In this document: piece after piece, positions 11,603-24,589 of the stretch
How the letters are laid out: every line of letters starts with the position of its first letter
How positions within the stretch are numbered: the stretch's first letter is position 1
Assembly (NCBI GenBank): GCA_030248295.1
Contig: JASANH010001518.1
Span: 310,001 to 374,000 of the forward strand
From: Mesodorylaimus sp. YZB2_4
Taxonomy: Eukaryota; Nematoda; Enoplea; Dorylaimida; Dorylaimidae
Direction: 5' to 3'
Length of the DNA stretch: 64,000 bases
Notes under the pieces: model-generated
Seen by the model: the letters and a program-made list of their open reading frames with translations, nothing else
Told to the model about the DNA's origin: nothing
Databases searched by the model: none
Translations under genes and position numbers: made by a program

Positions 11603-13230
11603 TTCGTGCCCAGTTTGTCGGCAGGAAATCAAATTTGTTCTACAGATGTATTGAGATGATTAGATAAGTTTTTCGGTTGGTGATAAAGCAGCGTTACGCA
11701 ATTGAACGGGGCCTAAAATGGATTTGACTTTATGGGTTAATGAAAAATTGATTCAATTTTTTGTTTGATTATGCGCCTTGGGTTTGTCTACTGTTTGCTA
11801 CCGTCTCTGATGTAGAGTTATTTGTTTGATTTTGCTGCTTACGGTATTTCAGTCAGTCTGAGAGATCCGGGCTGATGCATGCGGACTGGTGCGATGGGCA
11901 CTTTTACGATGCGTCCTGCGACTTCTTGTGACCGCAACGAAATCAAGGTGCGCGATCGCTGCCTGGCGACGCTCGTAGGGTCCCACGCTCTTTTACGATT
12001 TTACTTGCGCAAATGTCTGAGTAGAAATGCGGAACTTATGCGAATTGTTCTTAAGAATGAGCGATTTGTTATTGGAGAAGCTTCGAAAGTCATTTCAAAA
12101 CAAAATTCACGAATTGGCTCTAGCGCTGTTATTCGTTGTAGTTGCGAGAATGAAGAAGACTTTCAGCTCGGAATTTTCAGAATCGTCGTTAGCGGGTTGG
12201 ATTTGCTGGAACACGCACCCTACTTTCCGGATCCCGATGGCAAGATAGGGTCAACTGACAAGCCCCATAATTCGCGGGGAAAGGACCGAAAACTCTGCCC
12301 CTACCCAGGATGGATGAAAACAATCTGGGGGCTAAGGAGTTTAAAGGGATCGAACCAGGGGGGATAGCATGTCGGGAGGGGGGGGGGGTACAAGCGAAGA
12401 TTTACAGCAGACATGTAGTGCAACATAGCCACCTGTTGCAAAGGGACCATCCATGAGGCCGACCGCACAAAATCTCGATTTTTTGACCCCCCTCCCTTGA
12501 CCGCATGCCGACCACTTCTCGCGAACCCCCCTCAAAAATGGTCGACCACTTCAGCCATACCCCCCTTTCCAAACGCAGTTTTGTCAAATGTTTCATCTTA
12601 TGCTTTCTTGAGCTCGACAAGATGCCCACTCATTCGAAGCCGAATCTTTTTTTGATTCATGGAGCGGATTTATATTTTGTAAAAGCCTGCAAAAACTATT
12701 CCCACATATTATCCCCATATTTTTTAAAAATTTTTGCGGGTTGGGCCGCGTCGACCCAGTTCTTCATGGGACTTGCAATCATATTAGCTGGCCAGCAGTC
12801 ATGATATGATAAGCGAGGCTGTGAGGTGAGTAGGCATTGGTTGGGATCCCGATACCATCGGGACTTGATTCTTCCCGATCCTGATCCTGACATTGAGGCA
12901 TTGGGATTCTGCAAATAATTATGATATGCATAAGCATGGTACACTCTGATCCATCATATCTGCGATGAAGCAGTAACGATGAAGAGGTAACAGCAACATC
13001 GGCTCAAATTGATAATGATAGCATTACTGATCTTACTTAGTCTAGGCTGACCTTGCTGTAAGCGCATCGAAATTGCGAATGTACTTATCAATTTCAGCTT
13101 ATTTACTGAAACTCGACCTGATAAAAAGCTTAAAAAATACTGGATGGCCAAAGTGTGCTTTAGTGAGGAAAATAGACTCATCTCCTTCGTGTGTGCAAAC
13201 AATTTACGACCTTAAACAAAAAATCGCGAT
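11603..13230. other. Gene-poor interval with G/C-run repeat-like sequence
   Basis: No exon series is recognised. A poly-G run near 12380 is followed by C-rich blocks (12480-12570) with GGTCGACCA-type palindromes. Similar GGTCGACCA and poly-C sequence recurs at 13760-13805, so these may be copies of an unclassified repeat. Confidence 0.35.
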
Positions 13231-13585
13231 CCTGGAAAAAGGTGATGCCGACCTATCCCTACTACTAGAGGTGACCAGCTCTCACGGCAGGTTCTGTGTC
13301 TTCACTGGGACCACCTCCTCACGAGGGCATACTGTGTGAGAGGGGGCTCAGGCTTAGCTTAGGGACCTTCTCGATTGGTGTTTGAGGACAGTTTCCCAAT
13401 TCTCGACTCCTTGGGTGGGCGTCTGCCATTTGACAGCAGCAGGGGTCTCGCCCAGAGCCAGGTGTCCAAAGCCAGCGACAAGCTACCAAACTGCCGTCCT
13501 TGTCGGAATAGAAACTCGGCTTCCAGTCAGGATTGCGGGCCAGCAAAACGGATCAAGGCCTTAACCAGCTGAGCCATCGCCTCCC
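13230..13585 (-). repeat. tRNA-derived SINE, second family
   Basis: On the minus strand the head reads GATGGCTCAGCTGGTTAAGG (A box, 13557-13579), and the B-box-like GAGTTTCTATTCCGA lies near 13503-13517. The spacing suits a tRNA-type internal promoter. The body continues leftwards for roughly 250 bp; its left end is uncertain. It shares no obvious body motifs with the SINE-like copies at 5.1 and 52.9 kb. Confidence 0.5.
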
Positions 13586-15667
13586 AACTTTTCCCTTTTG
13601 GATCAGACGCCATTCCCGTTTGGAATAAGAGTTCTGATGAACCCGAAATTGCATAGCCGAGAATGAACGACCGAGGAAAGGAGGAGACAAAAAGTGTTAA
13701 ACTACGCGCACTACTGGTGAAGATAAAGGGTCTTTTTGTCATCAAAAGTTTAAAAATTTGCTGCGGTCGACCATTGGCCGCTACCCCTCCCCCCCCCCCC
13801 CCCAGGCTGCGGTCAACTTTATGGATGGCCCCAAAGCACATCCACAGCATACTTACGCCACCACTGTACGATTAGCCACCTGCAATTCGTTGAGTGAGGT
13901 CCACGAAACTTCCCAAGAACTTATGTCACAACCTGGCATTTGGCTCCCTCGTCTTCTCGCTGAGAAAGAGTGCCAGAATCTGCACCCATGTCTTATCTGA
14001 TGCTAGATTTTCTCGCTCTAATTTGTCTTCCATGCGTTTAAAGCGAAGAAAAACAGTTCTTGCTCGTTTCTGAAAACACGAACCATTTGTGAGAACAGAG
14101 TGGAGCACTGAATTAGGTACCAGTAGGCATGATTACAGAGTGGGTGGAGTCACAGCCACCATGGCCAGTCTCTTGCCAGATGACACAAAATTCAAAACCA
14201 GTCGTGTGTCAAATTGATGTCGAGACACGGGAGAGGCTCAAGGTTTTTACACATCTTTCGCTGACTCGTCACAACACCATAAAAGGACTAAATAAGTGTG
14301 TCGATTTTGTTTACTTTTTCTTATCATTGGCAAGCAGGAAATCAACTGATAAATTTAAATTCGCGCGGTTTCTGCGATGCTCAGGCGCAGGAACAAAGTG
14401 TGCGAAAAAAGGAAAGACAAGCCAACTTTTTGAACATGTTGGCTTCCACTCGATCCGCTTGCTTATAAGGAGCGTCACTCGGTAACAAATGATTATGCAA
14501 TTGATTTGAATGAGATCGGACGCCAAGGATCGTGCCTTTAAACGATCTTTCTAGGTAAGGTAGTGTCCTAATTCTTTTCAAGTAGAAGGGATAAAAGTTC
14601 CTAGGGTAGTGATGTAACTACTGTATGTACGTACCATGATGCATGAGGCATGATGTTTGTTCGCTTTCGGAATCTGAAGGCCCGGGTCAAAAAGTTCTCG
14701 AACTGTTGGTATGTACCTACTCGCTGGAAAGTTGCCTAGAGCTGTCCAGGGCCCGTTCGAAATGAGTGCAGTATGTAGTTACTGTGTGATAGCAGTGTGT
14801 GAGACGCTTTCCTCGGGTTCTTCGTAGGCCGGCTTGGTTTTGATGTTCTTTGGGTATTCTGCCTTGCTGCCCTTCCATTTTTGGACTGCCGTCAGGGGTC
14901 GAGCTAACGAGGATTGGCTGTGGGCGGGGTTGAATCGACGTGCCAGCATGCTTGCCTTGATTCGTACCACGCTTCGTTTAACTTCATAATTTGCACCTGC
15001 TGTTCCTGGGTCAAGCTGTGCCGTGGGCTTCTATCCTATAAAAGGGGATGAAAGCGAGTACGTAATGCGCTTACATGCAGATGTGTACATAATGTATGCG
15101 CGAAAAACAGGTAGTATCTGCCCATCCAGTCTGTGGAGTAAAGCCTATAGTCTGTTCGAAAATGCTCTATGTGAAAGGACAGGTTCCTAGTAACCTTTTT
15201 AACGTAAAATTACGTATTGACACGACCACAATGGCGTTTCTGCTCATTGAGCAGCTGACTGGTTTCTCAAGCGCCTGTATTGTTAGGTCGTAGGCCTGAT
15301 ATCCGTACTGAGCTATTATTTACTTGTTCTTTGACCCATCAGCCTAAGCCGTTGTGGCGCAGGAACCAGTTTTGGTGGCGAATTGATGTCTTATCTTCAC
15401 GGCGATGCCTCTTGCCACCTATATATAGTCTAGTTCGATAGCAGCGAGTGTTCATGAACAGTGAGCACGAACCAGTGTTTTCTTCCTGTCCGTATCAGTC
15501 TGGGTGGGTTCTTGGCTCCTGCTGGTTGACAAGTACCTTGTAAACTGAAGGGTCTGATCTTTCTCAAAGTACCTGCGCTCATATCGTTCTTGATTTTGCG
15601 GCTTCATGTTTCTAGGTTTTTTAAGGTTCCTGATCGATCAAGAATTCTGGTATTTGGATTTCTTGCG

Positions 15668-18600
15668 ATGCTTCAACCGCTCAGTGGACGTTCCAAGCTT
15701 CCGTCGACCACTCGATACTTTCCAGATCCTACGACTCGTAAGGAAGGACGACCATTACAGTCGACGCCTCGAACTCAGAATCAGTTGCCTGCAGTAAGCA
15801 AGCGTACTTCAGGTTTTATGTCTGACCACATGGGTCTTTCATTTTCCAAACTACGCTTATTCTGACTGTCTCATAGCTAGGTCAAAAAGCTCATTTGGGA
15901 AATGTGGTGTCAGTCTTCTGGCTGTCTCCGGGTAAACATGCTATCTCCGCTGCTTTGTTTCTCCTTCTGAATAGCCATAATTTATCGGAAATGTCTGGGC
16001 ACGATGTGAGGGCCAAGGCGTAAAGCCATTTTCCGAGGCTTCACCTACGGGGTTTTTCTATATGGAAGACTGGAGTCTGGTCCAATCTTACCACGCCTTA
16101 TAAGTTTTCGATCGAATTTCTGCGCGCGTTAACGGAAATGAGGCTAGACCGGCCTGGCCTAGTCGATCCCTGGGGTTCTCCATAAAAAGGAATTCTGCAG
16201 CTCAAAACCGCGTTGCTCAGAGTATGAGATATAGAAGTGAGTTGAAAGCTACCATTCGGGCATGAGGCGATGCGCCTGCGCGTGTGCCCCATATTGATCT
16301 TCGGGCTGCTTCGTTTGGTCGTCCGTATTGGCTCATTCCGTCGTATCCCTGCTTCCTTTTCTGGACTCGTTCGGTGTAGATGCCGACTGCGCGCTTCGGC
16401 TATGTTCAGTAGGCGTTTCGCTGCTTGAGGGGACGCCTTGCTAGGCGTACTGAAGAAGACTTGCATCGCTTTTCCTCCAAGAGAAAATCTACTGCGCACA
16501 ATGGTACTACGTAGCGTATAACTTGTGAGCACAGTAGTGAAACTGGCTTTTTCCTAACGAGTCCTCGTTTGGAACCATTCTATTTTCCTCTTCTCCAACT
16601 GCGGCTGTGGCTGCGCACAGGCACTCGCCATATTGTGCTTGGAAACTCGTTTTTGACATTAGTGTACTCGTGTCCGTCGCAACGATACTGTTCTTGTTTG
16701 AGTGCGCTTGAGTAGGCGTGCGAACGATCCGGCCGCCAAGCAACTTCAAATATAGTTGGTTGGTAAACGATCCTGTGGTCATCTGTTTCATCTTATCCCG
16801 TCTTGCCCAAACGGATGGACAGAGCTCAGGTAAATTTTGGAAGATGCGCGTGCAGATGTCATTTTGCCAGGCCATAATACATTTGCGTATGAAAGGACGA
16901 TTATGGCATCAACATTTGCTTTCGTCTTTGGCGTCGTCGACCGAGGCCTCATCTACTATCTCCGCTTTCGCGCTACCATAGCGACCATACACGGCAGCGT
17001 AAGTGAAGGACGCTAGAAAGGAGGCTGGTGTTACGTACTGCCCAGAGGACGACAACGACTCGTCCAATCGGTCGTTTTTGTTATGATATTTATTAGTTAC
17101 GCCATCATTCGATCTCAACTGTACACACACGAGTAGAACGCGCGCCCGTGTTTGACATTTCGTCATCGTATTTACCCAATACGAACCGATTTTTATCAAT
17201 TTGGTATATTTTCCTGTCAGGCATTAAAATCTATTGGCCATCATGGTAAGTTGAATGGACCGATGCTAGGTTTTTGAGGTTTGGTTTTGGACTGATAGTC
17301 GTATTTTCCCCCCATTCATATTCAATGAGTTGCGGGCGTGTCATGCTTGGATCCAAGTCCGAGACAGCCTAGTGCTTATCCTTTTCGGTCCCCAACAGGC
17401 TGTGCTACTTACGACCTTACTTAGGCTGGCAAATTCTTTCCTTTTCGCGAGTTTTTTTACCACGGTTATTTATAGCGGTTGTCTTAAAGTTTTTGAGGAA
17501 ACGAAGGCAATAACGATAAGATAAACAACAGGCTACGTGACCGCAGATTAGATTGCTTTGTGTGAGATTGTTTACCAGGTTTTTTGCTCGTAGTTGAAGG
17601 TGTAAGCCGCGTTGCTTAGGATGGAAATCCGGATTTCTGCCCCTGATGCGACGCGTCACGGGTTCATCAATGCGAAGAGGGGAAATTTTCAGAAGATAAT
17701 CATGAAGAACTAGACCGAGTCGGACAGACGGAGGAGGCAATTGGATTTGTTGGCCTTTTTGTAATTCTACGGCCGCTGAGTCACGTTTCTTTTTTTGGAA
17801 TCTTCACTCTGTTGGACTATTATGGTCTTACGAGTAGTCGACTCTTTTAGTGCATTCTTGCATTGAGTGGATTGTTGTCGAGAAGAGGCTTGACGTCAGA
17901 AATGTTTGGTGGAAGGAAGCAAAGCAGCCGAGGGTCTACGAGGCAAATTTGAGCGAAAGGTCAAAGCTTGTGTGGCAAAACGTTATTTGGACCGAGTGTG
18001 TGGTGTGTTAGAGAAGAGCTGCTTGTGTGGATGTAGGATTCAAATGCTGATCTTCCTCGGGCAGTAAGGCGATATGGCAGGTGTTTCCTGGTTGGGGTCT
18101 GGAATGGAAAACCTCTGTCCCACTTCCGTCTTTCAGTGGCGAGGTGTATTTCTTTCCGCTGGCTGGTGGCACGCTTGGAAAGGTGTCTTTTCGTTTTTAC
18201 GTAGACCTGTGACCGAAAAATCACTGTGTTGGCTTCCTCTTCTGACGCCCTCGGTTTCGCTGTTTCTTTCGACACTAGACTCGGCCCGGTTGGATGTTCG
18301 TCACGGTTGGCGTACGTGCTGGCCCAAAAATGTTTCTAATGCTCGCCGCGTGGTCTTGTCATGTTGAAGGGGTGAAAGGGAAAACGACCTTGGGAAAATT
18401 GAGATGTACGAGGATGGTCTTTATGGCCTTTTCATTGACTGGCGTGTGCATGGTTTTTGCGTGCAATCAAGATAGAACGAATTATCTACTCGAGATTGGA
18501 CGAGCCGAAGAACGTCGAGTTGTCTTTTCTCGTTGAGTAGGACCATTAAGAAGAGATCTGTGCAAGGCGGTGGGAAAGAGTACGATTAGGTCCTACTAAC

Positions 18601-21600
18601 TATTCTCATTTCTATGGCTGTTTAGAGTGCCAATCAGATATTTTATGCTGCCTTTTTTAAGTTAACGAGTTTGGAATTCGGGTTCGTGAGTCGTTTTCTG
18701 CAAGAATTTGGAGCGCTTTTAAGCCTTGTGCAGTTGTAGAATCTGTCGTTAAACCAGATTTGTCAGGTACTCCGGGTTGTGCAGGTCCAACATTGCCGCG
18801 TGTGTTGGGAATAGGGCTGGAGATGGCACCTAGTCCTATCGTTGACCAAGGCGGATGTGGAGGCAAGGCAGCCGCAGCTTTGATGATGTGGTCAGTTCTG
18901 TTGATTTTGGCCTTCTCCACTGGCGGTGGCTCGTTTCGTCCCAACAAATGCGCGGTCATTCACGTTTTATGTAAGTATTTATGCAGGCAGCCTCGGACTA
19001 GCGAGCCTTTGTCTGGCTTCTCGAGAAGCATTGTATATCGTCAACAAGTTTGTGCCCTAAGTTCGTTCGACGCGGTAGTCAGTCCTGTTTGCGTCAGAGG
19101 GAATATTTTGTTGTTCTACATAATTTTCGTGTTATACTAAATTTGTCCGAGTCGACCAGGTCCTGTTTAACGTCAAGGTAGTTTTTTCGTAACTGAACTA
19201 GTGGTCCATATTTATGAGCGTGGCGGGCTGTGAGTCCCAGTTGTTCGGTATCGCGAAAAATAGAGGCAGACAAAAGGGCTGAGACGTGCGTGGAGTTTCA
19301 GGAAACATTTCTTAGAAGTCCCGGCATTGAGCTATATTGAAAAACCGGTGTTGTTACGTAAGGGGACTGTTTGACGAAATTTGAAGGGACATTCGTTCGG
19401 CCAGTCCTCGGCGAAGTTTGAGATGTGTGGTTTTTTTCCAAAACTTGTTGGTCTTTTCTCGCGGTGGGACGGTGGCGAGCCAAGGGGCCACTTCACGCCC
19501 CTTAACGTTTCTACCGGTCGTATAAGTTGTCGACATTTAACCGAGCTCACCCGAGCCTTGTATTCGAGGGAAATAACTTGTAGGTCGACGAGATCCTGCG
19601 GTTTATGGTTGTTGTGAGTGTAGTGGCCAGTGAAGGGGAGGGGAGGCACCGTGCCTCGTGTCGGGGCTAAGCTGGTTCGAATAGGATTTAGTTTTTATGT
19701 TTGGCCCTATGCTTACATTTTCAATCAGGGCGTGGAAAGTGAGGCGCTTTATCCGTAGTTCGTTGAAAGGGGATTTGTTGCATTTTTCCATTTGCTATTT
19801 GTGGAACAGAAGTGGTTTTGTTGCGATCGAATTTCATTTCGCGAGTAAACGCGAATCGTGTTCAATTTATTTTCGGAGGCTTATAACTGAAATTAAATTA
19901 GGATAGGTCAGTTTTCCGATCGAAAAGTTCTCCCGGTTTTGCATAATTGCAGTCTTGGTTTCTAATTATAGTTTTTACTTTAGGCCTCATCCGGCCATCG
20001 TCAAAACGTTGTTGGACAAAGCAGCATCCCGGGGCCGTCGTCTCTCAAATTACCATCTACTTCATCGACGTCACTGAGCAAGAAGGTTGCGACAGGCACC
20101 CTCCATCAAGATCAACAAAAAGCGACAGCGGCTTCCGTCAAACAATCAGGGGGCGGTGTAGCCGAAAGGGATCCGCGGTCATCGACGTTGGAACGACGAG
20201 GCTCGTACACGATAAGCAGTGGAGCTGCTAACCCAGTCGTTAGCGGACCGGCATCGCCCGATGATGATCAAGAATCAATCGTTGGGGCAGGTAGCGTCGC
20301 CCTAGACTCCACGTTGATTTTGAAGGGCCGAAACGTCTCTCCGTATCATCTGACCGAATTGCGTGAAAGCGAATTCCGTCAGCATTTGAATCGGCCAGTT
20401 TACATTGGTGGCGCGAAACGAGGCGTGTTGCGTTATTTCGGTCCTCTGCATATGGTTGATGGTTTATTTTGTGGCGTCGAATTGGACGAAGCGGCTGGTC
20501 AACACGATGGAAAAATTGACGGAAGACGTTATTTCCGAGCTGGCTATAACCGAGGCATATTCGCACCCATGGAAAAGGTGGAATTGATTGGAAAAGAGGC
20601 TGTGCGGACTCCAGTCATGGCACGATCCTCGGCCACGACCGCGGCTGAATTGATCATTCCGCCCGATGCGGAATATTTGACGGATGTGGAACCTCATTTG
20701 ATGTGCCACAGCTTGTTGGGCCAATCGGCGAATGCGGGTGCGAATGAATCATTCGATCTTAGCGAAAGTCTAATGTTCTTGAAAGGGTCTCGGTTCCCAG
20801 GCATGGACATTTCGATGACCCCCAGTCAGCTGGCTGCCCAGTTCAGGGGCGAACCTGAGGAGGAAGCCGACGAGGAGGAAGAAGAGGAGGAGGAGGAGTA
20901 CGCTGGTGAGGATATTCTGCATGCCGAGGATTTGGAAGCCGCTTATTTGGAGGAGCAAGGGCACCACGATGAAGACAACGAATACATGGATGACGACGAC
21001 TCGGCAACGCCCGTTCTGGAACAGGCTCCTAGGCAACCCGATTTCGAAATGGCCAGCGATTTTCGAGCGCCCTTGACGTCGTCGACTCCGATGACGGGTG
21101 TCCGTGTGCACACTGAGAAAACAGCTGCCAATTCGAATTCTACCATGACTGCCGGTGATGCGAGGCCGTCGTGCAAGCGTGGCGGTACTTTTCCTCAAGC
21201 CGAAGTGACACGTGCTCTCAAGGAAAGACCAATATCAACCGTCAGTGCTGATACAGGTAATGGCTAAGTTTATGACGCCCTGTCGTATAGGGAGGCCGAT
21301 TAATGGCCCGTGTTCGATCTGGTCGAGCGTGAGCTTGCTGGCAGCGGTGTTTTGTGAGTGGTAACGAACGAGGTGGACAGTCTGATAGACTAGGCTCTTG
21401 ATCCCATATGCTGGAGGCTGGATAGCGGGAAGATACAGTTGGTTAAATTTTTTCAAAGTTTAGAGTTTACTGGCAGATTTCAATTTGCCTGAACTGAATT
21501 GCGATGGGATTGTCCTAGGTTTTGGTTTATTTTCTCTTGAATGCGTCCTTATTGCCAAGCTGAGCACGATGCGAGTTGGTGGCGGATACTGGGGCTAATG

Positions 21601-24255
21601 TGGTTTCCATTCTAGGCTATCAAGGCGATACGGAATACGAGACTCAAAGCGGGCGCAGTGCGAGCCCGCGAGAAATGGATGTAACTTTCGAGCAAAAACA
21701 ACAACCGAGCAGGGGGAACGTTATCGATAGAACGGATTCGTCGTTGGTCTCGACGGAGCAGAAACATGAGAAGCAACAAGCGGCACAACAGCAGCAAATG
21801 CTTTCAACGGAGAACGACGAGGGTGGAATAATAAATGACAGTTTAGAATCGCTCTCGTGCGAAACGACTATTCGCGACAGACGAGGTCGAGTGGTGAAAG
21901 TACTGAAGGAAACAAAGCGGGTTCCCAAGGCTCGTCTTGACGATCTTGATAGCAGTGACGCACTCCGCTCTTTGCTGCAATTAACGGACGGCGGTGCTCG
22001 GTCAGCGTCGAGTACTGCTCCATCGTCGCCATCGAAAACAAAAAGAACAAAATCAGAATCGATTGGTCGTGAATCGCAGAGGAAACCATCTAAGACTGCA
22101 AAAGTGTCGGAAAGCAAGGAAAACCGTGACGATCACAGTCGACCTCCGAGCGGTGTCGGGGGTGGAAGTCCAGCCCGAAGAAGAACCGAGAAAGCTCCAG
22201 CGGCCCCAGTCGAGGAGCCCGCCAAAAAGATCGTCAAAGCTCCGCCAAAACCGTCGAAACACAGCGAAATTATGGCCAAGCTGCAAGAAAGCATGGCGCA
22301 GGACAAACAGAAACCGAAAAAAGAAATAAAGAGCAAATTTATGTCTTCATTAGCGCCTACGCCGGCTCGATCAGGTATGTGAACTTCTGAGTGGTACAGG
22401 TTTCGTGCTGGACGCGGGGTGGGGTTTGCTTTTCAACATTATTCTGGGTGTTCCTACTGAACGTGCACTGTTGTATTCTTACCGGACGTTTTGCAGGCGT
22501 GCTTCCTTCTTTGCTGTTCTGTCGTAGTGACACTGCCACTTTTGGTAGCTTTTGTGTTTACGCTTTCCTAGTTTTTGTTCTTTCTCAGATGGGCAACAGC
22601 ACTTGTCCGTCCGTCCGTCGCTACTGCCGACCCCACGTAGCCGAGCCAGTTCTACGGCTAGTAGTCTCGTTAACGGCAATGGAAAAGGTAATAATGGACG
22701 CAGTTCCAGTTCGTCGTCAACTAATGCGAGCGATGTTGGTGGCGGCGCGACTGATGCGCGGAACAAAGTACCAGCACCTGCTTCATCCAGTAAGGTCTTA
22801 TGATTTGGTTTTCTCGGTGGCTTATTGTTAAATTTCTTTCATTTCTATGCGCTTTTCGCTTCTGTGTTATATGAAGTTGTGAAATGAGAAATCATTTTGG
22901 TTTTTTAATTGCAGAGATGACGAGTCCCGCGGAAGAAAAGCAAACGCCAACTGCTGAGTCGGCCGACATGTTCAAGGTGCCACCTTCGCCTGTGGCTAAA
23001 GGACCTGCTTCCAAGAAAGGTAAATACTGTACATTTTGGGTTTTTCCCAGGCAGGGTCCATACAAGGCTGGTAAACCTGGAAAAGTTGGGGAATCCTAAA
23101 AAGTGTGAAGCACCAGGGGAAATCTGGGAAAACTGAAAAGTTGTATTCTGAGATCTCACATTTTAAATCTCCCGCCTTTTCTGTGTACCTCTCGATCATG
23201 CATGTTCTGTTTATCAATCAGGAGGTCAGTTCAAATCGGTTAATAGCGCTGGGACAGTGTGAAAAATCGAACTTTTGCCTGGGAAATCAGGAAAAATCAT
23301 TTTATGCTCCTTTTATGAACCCCGTGGGGGGCTGCTAGGGTGCATAAAATTGGGTATGGGATTTGAATTCCCTGTTTTCTTGTCACGCCAGACGGAGCCG
23401 GTATAACAAAATCAGAGCGTATTGGGGGACTTTTTTGCAAGCAGTCGATTTCGCGTAGGCGGTTCATTGATCTGGCTTTATGTGATTGAGTTGTACATTA
23501 GGCTTGTGCCGCGGTTTCAATCTCAGTTTGTCTTTTTTTTTAGTCGTTCATGGTGCCATTGGGCTGCCGAAAAATGCGGTTAACACTGGCTCCGGCGATG
23601 CGGCAAAGAAAAAATCGGCGCTGGCCGTCAAGAAAACTCCGAGTACGGGAATCGGGCAAACTAGAGGTAAGTGCATTGACGCATTGGCTCTATTAGGCAA
23701 CAGGCGCAGATACCGTGTAATTGCGTGTTGGCCTTGCTCCGGTGAAAAGAAGGATGGCAGTGGCCTAGTTGTCAGATAGTGATCTTCTCCTTCCGACGCA
23801 ACCTGTGACCGAGGCGAGACGGGAGTTCGTTTGCCAGCCGATTAACTACGTAAATCGAGGAGGGTGTGGACAGGAAAAGACCATGGTTCACGCGGTTTAA
23901 GAATGAGTGAAAGGAAGGTGTTATGTTGGTAAATAGTGAACGTCGTGGGCCGCGTAGACATTTTCGGATTGCCATTAGCCTAGTATCGTTGACGGCCGTG
24001 ATTCGTTGATGGTTTTTCGTAACGAATTCAGTGGGACAGGAAATCTACGATGTTCGTGTAAACAGTTTAGCCGTTGCCCGTGCTCGAGGGTTCGCCATCG
24101 GCACTCGGCTGTCCATTTTGACTGCGATATACACACCTGGGCGGGCGAGTTTCACTGGTGTTTTGTTGAAGGCCGAGAAGATGACCGATGTGAACTGTGC
24201 TTCGGACCTCACCATTCGCTCTTTGCTCAAGCGCTCGGTGGGTAAATATTTATAG
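15668..24255 (+). CDS. CAP-Gly domain protein (CLIP-like)
   Basis: Probable microtubule-binding protein. Exons: 15668-15793 (tentative first coding exon), 19984-21256, 21616-22374, 22589-22789, 22915-23019, 23544-23666 and 24032-24255, about 936 aa in all. The second exon holds one CAP-Gly domain: VYIGGAKRGVLRYFG, GVELDE, GQHDG, GRRYF and GIFAP. The canonical GKNDG tubulin/EB-tail-binding motif is GQHDG here. The CAP-Gly is preceded by a Ser/Pro/Lys-rich stretch, as in CLIPs, and followed by an unbroken acidic run of Glu. Later exons are Ser/Lys/Arg-rich (KTKRTKSES), typical of microtubule-binding linkers. The tentative first exon starts MLQPLSGRSK and ends in phase 0, matching 19984; an ATG directly before GTAAGT at 17243 is an alternative. 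All later introns are phase 1. The last exon ends in TAG at 24253-24255, 12 nt before AATAAA (24268-24273). It also contains a possible donor after 24241 that would keep the frame open into the next gene. Only one CAP-Gly and no long coiled coil are seen. Confidence 0.72.
16507..16875 (-). other. ORF with weak choline/ethanolamine-kinase-like N-terminus
   Basis: A 122-codon ATG frame begins MAWQNDICTRIFQNLPELCP and contains MTTGSFTNQLYLKLL, which resembles the TGG.TN.LY segment near the N-terminus of choline/ethanolamine kinases. No later kinase motifs (Brenner-type HNDL, DYEY) are found nearby, and the frame lies within the CAP-Gly gene's first intron on the opposite strand. It is either a remnant or chance. 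Confidence 0.2.
23053..23322. repeat. Non-autonomous hAT-like repeat, copy B
   Basis: Sits in an intron of the CAP-Gly gene. It starts CAGGGTCCATACA and ends TTTATGAACCCC, imperfect terminal inverted repeats. The body is rich in CTGGAAAAG, CTGGGAAAAC and TGGGAAATCAGG, as in copy A near 9.6-9.9 kb. No clear target duplication is seen. Confidence 0.45.
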
Positions 24256-24589
24256 TTCAGTTGCGCCAATAAACCGGCTACGGTTGTCCGAGTAACGGAA
24301 CGGGCACGTGGACAGGTGGACGTGGAGAAACGGAGGGCAGAAACGTTAGTTACTGTCTTAACGATAAGTGTCTTTTGTAAAGACTAGCGAGGAAGGCGGA
24401 TGAATTTTCGTCTGGACGAAAAATTGATCGGATTGCAATTGGAGGCATTGAATTTCAATTCGTCTTCGGTGCACCCAGATTGTCTTGTCTCGGCTTTGAC
24501 ACTTTGATGCAGCCAGCGAGTAGACCATAAGTGAGAGTTGGAGTAGAAGTTACTGGCTCATTCGAGCGAGATTATATTTCCGTGAAATC

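Noticed and set aside
12370-12390. Poly-G/poly-C runs (also near 13788, 47990 and 57563) as functional G-quadruplex sites
   Set aside because: Single homopolymer runs are also prone to sequencing error and show no conserved context.
20770-21198. 142-codon minus-strand frame opposite the CAP-Gly exon
   Set aside because: Antisense shadow of the Glu-rich coding stretch.
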